Assembly: GCA_025996655.1 (NCBI GenBank)
Contig: BNTO01000045.1
Coordinates: forward strand, 1 to 6,913
Source: Alphaproteobacteria bacterium
GTDB taxonomy: Bacteria; Pseudomonadota; Alphaproteobacteria; BNTO01
DNA length: 6,913 bases
Direction: 5' to 3'
Position numbers and translations under genes: made by a program. Position 1 is the stretch's first letter, and each line of letters begins with the position of its first letter. The notes below the pieces were generated by a model. The model did no database searches and had not been told where the DNA came from. It saw nothing but the letters and a program-made list of their open reading frames with translations. Positions 1 through 5,200 of the stretch are shown here, piece after piece.

Positions 1-161
1 CTTAAAGAATCATTTAAAAGATTTTATCAATGCCTATAACTTGGGGAAAAGATTGACGGCGATAAAAGGGTTTACCCCCGTAGAATTTGTTGCTAAAAAG
101 AGGGGGAAAGAGTCGACGGAGTTTGCTTAAGAATTATACAACAAGAATTTGGGACTAGACA
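1..161 (+). mobile_element. Right end of an IS481-like insertion sequence (partial)
   Basis: The transposase tail is followed within about 30 bases by GGGACTAGACA (151-161). Its reverse complement is TGTCTAGTCCC, a form that fits the TGT...ACA terminal ends typical of IS481/IS3-type elements. I therefore place the probable element boundary at base 161. The partner inverted repeat and the target-site duplication lie outside the window, so the boundary is inferred and not proven. Confidence 0.42.
2..130 (+). CDS. IS481-like transposase, C-terminal fragment (5' end outside the window)
   Basis: The frame is open from the left edge to a TAA at 128-130 and gives the last 42 residues of a protein. 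The stretch reads LKDFINAYNLGKRLTAIKGF followed by TPVEF. This matches the 'AYN-xx-(K/R)RL-xx-(L/I)KG-(L/F)TP-xEF' signature at the end of the integrase-type DDE domain in IS481-family transposases. Such enzymes cut and join IS ends in DNA. The catalytic Asp/Asp/Glu residues would lie upstream and cannot be seen, so it is unknown whether the copy is intact. The protein ends soon after the TPxEF motif, whereas IS481 transposases as I remember them run about 15-20 residues further to a GLNT-like end. In-frame codons after the TAA still give a weakly similar tail ending in GLDN, so the stop may be a truncation. The family call rests on the motif only. Confidence 0.72.
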   Translation, partial: LKNHLKDFINAYNLGKRLTAIKGFTPVEFVAKKRGKESTEFA

Positions 162-212
162 ATTATTCTCCACGAAAATGCATAAATTTTTACCACAAAA
201 GAGTTAAAAAGC

Positions 213-224
213 CATGACGTCGTG
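213..224. repeat. Small near-palindrome upstream of the Bax inhibitor-1 gene
   Basis: CATGACGTCGTG is a 12-base palindrome centred on GACGTC with one G-T departure. It is flanked by two copies of GCCATG (211-216 and 224-229, the second as GCCATG within GTGCCATGC). It sits immediately 5' of a TATAAG box at 231-236, where an operator could act. A site this short may occur by chance. Confidence 0.25.
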
Positions 225-227
225 CCA

Positions 228-236
228 TGCTATAAG
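228..236 (+). promoter_or_regulatory. Candidate extended -10 element (TGCTATAAG)
   Basis: The TGn-TATAAG arrangement is one base from a consensus extended -10 for a sigma-70 type factor. No good -35 hexamer lies 16-18 bases upstream, which is tolerable for extended -10 promoters. It would give a leader of about 60 bases for the gene starting at 304. It competes with the similar element at 265-273, and only one of them need be real. Confidence 0.35.
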
Positions 237-264
237 AAAAGTTGTCCTTACTCTGTCAAAAACG

Positions 265-273
265 TGCTACAAT
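265..273 (+). promoter_or_regulatory. Candidate extended -10 promoter for the Bax inhibitor-1 gene (TGCTACAAT)
   Basis: TGC followed by TACAAT matches an extended -10 with one mismatch in the hexamer. TTGTCC at 242-247 resembles a -35, but the spacer of 20 bases is long, so the TG extension probably carries recognition. Transcription would begin near base 280, leaving a leader of about 24 bases that contains the AAAGG ribosome binding site at 290-294. Confidence 0.5.
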
Positions 274-303
274 GCCCATAGGGCTTGGTAAAGGCGTGTT
301 TTT

Positions 304-1017
304 ATGAATCCTCATTCTTCTGAGCAAGTTGTTTCGCGGCGCACAGAATCTCTGTCTATCGATAAGGGCTTACAGGCCTACATGGTAAAGATTTTCAATT
401 ATATGGCGCTTGGTCTTGCTGTTTCCGGGGGTGTCGCTTATGGCGCTTCGACGTCCCAAGCCTTGATGAAAGCCATTTTTAACACGCCTCTTATGTGGGT
501 GGTTTTGTTCGCCCCTCTTTTGTTCGTTCTCTTTTTAGGCCCGATCGCGTCAAGGTTGTCCGCCAAGGCTGTTCTGGGATCTTTTGTGGCCTACGCGGCG
601 ACGATGGGGCTATCTCTTTCGTCCATTTTCTTTGTTTTCGCACACGATAGCATCGTTTCTGTTTTTGGCGTTTCCGCGGCGTTGTTTTTAAGTATGAGCT
701 TGTACGGGCATACAACAAAGCGCGATTTGACGTCGATGGGTTCCTTTTTAAGCATGGGCGTTTTTGGGCTGATTATCGCTATGGTCATAAACATTTTTAT
801 GAAAAATTCTATGCTGGAGTTCGTTTTGTCCTTCTTGGCCATAGGGATTTTTACCGGATTGACGGCTTACGATGTGCAGCGCTTGCGTTCCGTTTATTCT
901 GAGAGACATGATTCCGAAACGCTGGCGCAAAAGGCTGTTTTTGGTGCGCTGATGCTTTATCTTGATTTTGTGAACATTTTCTTGCACATGTTGAGATTGT
1001 TTGGGCGGCGTTCTTGA
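304..1017 (+). CDS. Bax inhibitor-1 / YccA family inner-membrane protein
   Basis: This 237-residue protein has the usual length and layout of bacterial Bax inhibitor-1 family proteins: a polar N-terminus of about 25 residues, then roughly seven hydrophobic segments (near 29-47, 62-80, 88-112, 115-133, 146-166, 170-187 and 211-233). Family hallmarks visible are the QAYMVKIFNYMALGLA entry segment (24-39), LYGHTTKRDLTSMGSFLSMG (133-152), the TAYDVQRLR motif with Asp190 (187-195), and the final LYLDFVNIFLHMLRLFG helix with Asp221. Members sit in the inner membrane; bacterial homologues have been linked to proton-sensitive calcium leak (BsYetJ) and to the FtsH protease (E. coli YccA). Which applies here cannot be told. 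The start is supported by AAAGG nine bases upstream and by the conserved N-terminal region beginning soon after. It is probably transcribed alone or with the glycosylase gene 101 bases downstream. Confidence 0.93.
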   Translation: MNPHSSEQVVSRRTESLSIDKGLQAYMVKIFNYMALGLAVSGGVAYGASTSQALMKAIFNTPLMWVVLFAPLLFVLFLGPIASRLSAKAVLGSFVAYAATMGLSLSSIFFVFAHDSIVSVFGVSAALFLSMSLYGHTTKRDLTSMGSFLSMGVFGLIIAMVINIFMKNSMLEFVLSFLAIGIFTGLTAYDVQRLRSVYSERHDSETLAQKAVFGALMLYLDFVNIFLHMLRLFGRRS

Positions 1018-1080
1018 AAAGCTGCAAAGGGTATTTTCGAATTCTTGGGTTCATCTTCCTTTCCTGCCTTTGTGAAATTT

Positions 1081-1089
1081 TGATATAAT
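1081..1089 (+). promoter_or_regulatory. Extended -10 promoter for the uracil-DNA glycosylase gene (TGATATAAT)
   Basis: TGA followed by a perfect TATAAT (1084-1089) is a consensus extended -10. TTCCTG at 1061-1066 lies 17 bases upstream but is a poor -35. Transcription would start near 1096, giving a leader of about 23 bases with a GAGGG ribosome binding site at 1110-1114. This suggests the glycosylase gene has its own promoter and does not depend on readthrough from the membrane protein gene. Confidence 0.68.
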
Positions 1090-1118
1090 CACATACATTA
1101 TCCTCACAAGAGGGAAGC

Positions 1119-1952
1119 ATGAAGAAGCTTAAGGCGTGGCTGAAACTCCAAGAAGAAGGCGGCGAAGAATGGGTTTTGGCTCGGGACAAGGGAAAAAGCT
1201 TAGGCTCTGAGATTTTGCTTGCTTCGCTTTCGACTGCCTCCAAAAACTCTGCCCCAACGCCGCCGCTTCCGCCCTCCCCTCCGGCATCTCAAGCGTCCGC
1301 CGTATCCCATCCTATTTTTGCCGCCTCTCTTTCGGACCTTCCTCTTTTATCCACAGACTGGGCCGCGATAAAGCCGGCCGCCGCTCAAACGCTGGAAGAA
1401 CTCAAAGCGAAATTGCAAGCGTTTGAGGGATGCGCCCTCAAAAAATTGGCGACGCAAATGGTTTTTGCCGACGGGAACCACAAAAGTCCCCTTCTTTTTG
1501 TGGGCGAAGCGCCGGGCCTTGAAGAAGATAAACAAGGCCTGCCTTTTGTGGGAGCCAGCGGGCAATTACTGAATAAAATGATGGCGGCGATTGGCCTAAC
1601 GCGCGAAAATGTCTATATTACGAACGTTGTCAATTGGCGGCCACCGGGGAACCGCCCCCCAACGTTGGACGAAATCACGCAATGTCTGCCGTTTCTCAAG
1701 CGCCACATTGAACTCATCGCGCCCCAATGCATGGTTCTGCTTGGAGCAACGGCGATGAAAGCGGTTTTAAATGTTTCGTCAAGCCTGTCAAAGGCGCGCG
1801 GAACGTGGCACGCGTACAAAACGTCCGAGGGAACAACGATTCCAACGCTGGTCACGTTTCATCCCTCCTATTTGCTGCGCTCGCCAAACCAAAAACCTCT
1901 TGCCTGGCAAGATCTTCTTCTTATCCAAAAAAGGCTTCAGGGCAACGATTAA
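1119..1952 (+). CDS. Uracil-DNA glycosylase, family-4 type (alphaproteobacterial form)
   Basis: The enzyme removes uracil from DNA in the first step of base excision repair. The catalytic domain runs from about residue 95 to 275. It shows motif A GEAPGLEED (129-137), PFVGASGQLL (142-151, with Phe143 placed to stack on uracil), YITNVVNWRPPGNRPP (166-181, Asn169 in the pocket), the QCLPFLKRHIEL helix (188-199) and the C-terminal HPSYLLR loop (248-254) that enters the DNA. At 277 residues it is longer than thermophilic family-4 enzymes because of an N-terminal extension: a charged helix (1-25) and an Ala/Pro-rich linker (45-70), common in alphaproteobacterial homologues as I recall them. Of the four Fe-S cluster cysteines expected in family 4, Cys105 and Cys189 are present, while the other two positions appear to be Phe102 and Trp173. 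A full four-cysteine cluster is therefore unlikely. The start is set by GAGGG four bases before ATG. Confidence 0.93.
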   Translation: MKKLKAWLKLQEEGGEEWVLARDKGKSLGSEILLASLSTASKNSAPTPPLPPSPPASQASAVSHPIFAASLSDLPLLSTDWAAIKPAAAQTLEELKAKLQAFEGCALKKLATQMVFADGNHKSPLLFVGEAPGLEEDKQGLPFVGASGQLLNKMMAAIGLTRENVYITNVVNWRPPGNRPPTLDEITQCLPFLKRHIELIAPQCMVLLGATAMKAVLNVSSSLSKARGTWHAYKTSEGTTIPTLVTFHPSYLLRSPNQKPLAWQDLLLIQKRLQGND

Positions 1953-1955
1953 GAA

Positions 1956-2010
1956 CCGTGAGATACCCAGACTTCTTGCGAAGGCCGTTTCTACGCTAGG
2001 AATTCCGCGG
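1956..2010. repeat. Imperfect inverted repeat after the glycosylase gene
   Basis: The arms CCGTGAGATACCCAG (1956-1970) and CTAGGAATTCCGCGG (1996-2010) pair at 12 of 15 positions, counting two G-T pairs. Between them lies a smaller hairpin, CTTC-TTGC-GAAG (1972-1983). It begins four bases after the stop codon at 1950-1952. No T-run follows, so it is not a normal intrinsic terminator. The shape resembles the dispersed palindromic repeats known in several alphaproteobacterial genomes, but that match is inference and no second copy exists in this window. Confidence 0.38.
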
Positions 2011-2093
2011 ACACAAAACGACTTTCACAACAATCTAAATAGACTTAAATAAAATTATCGCTTAATACAAACATTTTATTAATAAACTTTTCA

Positions 2094-2099
2094 TATAAT
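2094..2099 (+). promoter_or_regulatory. Candidate -10 box (TATAAT) for the giant ORF
   Basis: A perfect TATAAT lies 31 bases before the ATG at 2130, within a very AT-rich stretch (2040-2129). There is no TG extension and no good -35 hexamer at the expected distance. In DNA this AT-rich the hexamer can arise by chance. If real, transcription would start near 2106 and give a leader of about 24 bases. Confidence 0.42.
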
Positions 2100-2129
2100 A
2101 AATAAAAAAGAATATTAATAAAACATGAA

Positions 2130-2225
2130 ATGTTTTACGGGCGATTTTTAAAAAAAGACGGACGGCGTCGCACCACAAAACTGTGCAGCAGCCTCAGCCT
2201 GTGTTTGTTAATTATATGCTCAGCA
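2130..2225 (+). other. Putative signal peptide or N-terminal anchor of the giant protein
   Basis: Residues 1-17 carry eight Arg/Lys against one Asp. Residues 18-32 (LCSSLSLCLLIICSA) form the hydrophobic core, followed by GRGS, a plausible turn and cleavage zone. Cys30 is preceded by Leu-Ile-Ile; a lipoprotein lipobox normally has Gly, Ala or Ser at -1, so a lipoprotein is doubtful. The core is short for a stable transmembrane helix, which favours a cleavable Sec signal. Confidence 0.55.
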
Positions 2226-5200
2226 GGAAGGGGAAGTACCCTTTCAGATATTTCGAACAATTATATCGGGAATGAATGGAATTTAGGGAAGCAGCTAAAT
2301 AAGTACGCTACAAGTTTAAACAATAATTTTACTAAGACAATTTCTGAGAACTTTTTCTGGTATTTGCATATAAGTGCGATTAATAATAATACTCTAAGAG
2401 AAACCCTTGCCAAAGAGGCCGGAACAAGCACAACAGTAATAACAGATTCTTTTCTTCAAAATAACAGTGAGAGAACGGGATCCGTTCTAGGAAAACTCAT
2501 AAAATCCAAAGCACTTTTAGATAAAATATCAGGAGCATCATCTCTTTTTCAATTTGATAGCTCTAAGTTTGATGCCCTTCTTAAACGTTCGCAGGCTGAT
2601 GGTAGTCTCTTTTCCTTTAATAACAAGCTTAATACTACCGCAGGTATTAATAGTTTTCTTGGAACCCTTGACAGCGAAGGCGATGCTGCGAAGAATCTAT
2701 ACTGTAATCGCGTCAACACTCTCTTGCAAACAATACAGGGAACCCCCATCAAAACGGGAATAAACAGCACGACTTATCTTAGTTCTTTTTATAAAGATAA
2801 TCCTCCAGGAGATCTCGACAAAATCGCCAATGTTCTCTACGCCGTGACGCAACAAGGGTCTTATGTTTGGAACAGTGCCATTTTGACGCCCATTTCCACT
2901 CTTTCCGCTAAAACCGAAGACGCGATCAAATCCATTTTAACAAGGGGAAGTTTTGTCAACGCCCTTTTAGGACAACCTTCCGATACCAGCTCTGCTGCTG
3001 GAACTCTTTGCGCTCAAATCGCTGCCGCTGGAGTAGGAGCTCATAAAAATTCAGGAGAAAATCAACCTTCCCTTTCGGACCTTGTTACAAAAATTCTCGC
3101 CAGTGTCGACAAATTTTCTAATCTCACAACCGAAGATCTTGTGAGCGTTTACAAAAAGTTGATTCCGACAGACAGCAACACCCTTAAAAATCTTGATCTT
3201 TTGACGTCTTTATCCTTTGTTCCAACAAGTTCTCCAGCGCAATACAGTATCCAAGAATGTCTTCACTATTTGCTTTGCGGTTTTTCCATGACGGACTCCC
3301 AGAAAACAACGCTTCAAGACACTCTTTTGATCCGTTGCCAAGAGATCTTAGATCTTTTATCGGCCTGTTGCCATGCCCCAGCGCAACATCTGGATAATAT
3401 TTACCAAAACATTCAGGCAATGACGTCACTTTTTGAAGAACTAAAGACCGCCACTTTTTCGTTTCCAACAACAAATCCTTTTTCAGCTTTGTATGATGGC
3501 ACAGAATCAGGAAATTCCAACAAAATTAGGAGCGTTATAGAGGCCCTTTCAGCGGCGAGTCCGGCTGAGGACTCTTGTCTTTTAGATAGAACCCTCAGCG
3601 CGCCTTTAAAAGAGTTAAATGACGCCTTAACAGAGGCAAACACTCAGTTAAAAACCACCTTTAGTTCCTCTCTCGGGAATGGGATGACACCAACTTTAAC
3701 GTCCCTTTTCCCAACGCCGCCCCCCCAAGACGAAGACTATTGCAAGACCGTTTACCAAATTGTGAAAGCCCTTCCGGCTCAACTCTCCGCCCTTCAAGAG
3801 GTCCTCTCCCGCCTGTATGAACAAGCGGAAGGAAAGGAGAATTTAGACACTTTTTTTGGTTATCTAGAGGCCGTTATTCCGTCCAATCCCTTCAGTTTTA
3901 AAGGACTTTGCCCAACAACATACGAACCCGATTCAACCGAAATTTGCAAAAATCTCGAAGAAGAAGACATTCTCGACCTCAACGCGGCGCTTGAAAAAAT
4001 TAAAAACACAAGTAACGACATCAAAGAAAAAAACGCTATAAAGGCACTTCAAGAAAAGCTTCCGAACACTTTAACCGTGGCGGAGGTTTGTAACATTTTT
4101 TCTGCAAAAGAAAAACTTATAGATTCGCCTTACTACACTGAAACGTTAGAGGGACAAATTAACGCCTCCGTTCTTCCTGTTTACAACGATCTTTCCCTGT
4201 GGGAACAGATTTTCACGTCTTTAGGGGGGTCTCTCGGAACGGCACTACAAAATTCAGAAACACGACAAGCCGCCCAAAATTCCCTATCCTCCAGCAACTC
4301 TGTTTTAGAAAATATGAAAAATTTAGCCGAAAGTCTTTCGGGCACCGCTTTAGCCGAAAGCGCTGATCCTCCCCCCCCAACCCTTGAGGATTTTCAAGAA
4401 AAACTTGAAACAATTGCAAAAAAAATGGAGATCATAACGGACGTATTGGCGGGTCTTATCCCGTTGGATAACCCCCTTCTCGATGCAGAATTTTCTTCAT
4501 TTTTAGAAGCCTTTAAAGAAAATTTTTCACAAACAGAAGAATATTTTCGAGGCGTTGAACGGTCCGATAACTTCGCCCAAGACTCTTTCCCTTCCCTTTG
4601 GCAAACGTTCAGAAGAGTCGTGAGCGATCTTCAGCGCGAAATTCAATTTTCTGCCCTGCTCCCACCCCTATCTCCCATTTTTGAAACATTGTCGCGCGTC
4701 AAAACCGCCTTAGATGGAGCCGAGCCCGATGTCAAAAAAGCGCTCAACGCCACTCCCACAGCGGAAAGCTTGCTTCCTCCGCACAACTTTCTTGACGCCT
4801 TACGTTTCTTAGCGGATAGCTTTGAAGCGATGATCCTCTGCCCTAACGCCGCAACCGCCACCGCAACCGCCCCCTATCTCGAAACAAAGGTCAGCACGTG
4901 GCACGCCCAAATGCGCGCGATTGAAGAGCTTTTGGTTACGATTTCGCAGCGTCTCGGAGCTGCCTTTTCCGCGCCGGAGTCCGTAACCTTGGCGCAATAT
5001 AACGCTTTAGCCCCTCCTTTAGTCTTTCTTTTGGAAAACTTAGAACATTTCCCCCCCTTCTCCACATTCTTGCCCGAGTTCAACGAAACGTACGCCTTAG
5101 AAATCTCGGCGCATCCTTTCGACGACGTTCTCCATCTTTTGCAAGACGCCGCGCACACAGGACTCGCCACAGAAATAATATGCGAAAACGCTTCCGAACG

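Noticed and set aside
1025..1072. CAAAGG ... CCTTTG inverted repeat after the Bax inhibitor-1 gene as a terminator
   Set aside because: The stem is only six pairs with a loop of about 36 bases, it has no following T-run, and it overlaps the promoter region of the next gene.
851..1243. 130-codon minus-strand frame spanning the gap between the first two genes
   Set aside because: It overlaps the 3' end of the membrane protein gene, the consensus promoter at 1081-1089 and the start of the glycosylase gene, both of which have clear family matches on the + strand.
1771..2052. Alternative + frames running from the end of the glycosylase gene into the intergenic region
   Set aside because: They are frame-shifted readings of the conserved HPSYLLR-containing C-terminus and have no ribosome binding site or family resemblance.
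2125..2151. ATG at 2125 opening an eight-codon frame that overlaps the start of the giant ORF
   Set aside because: It stops at TAA 2149-2151 and has no ribosome binding site. It could be a leader peptide, but nothing in it (MKCFTGDF) supports that.
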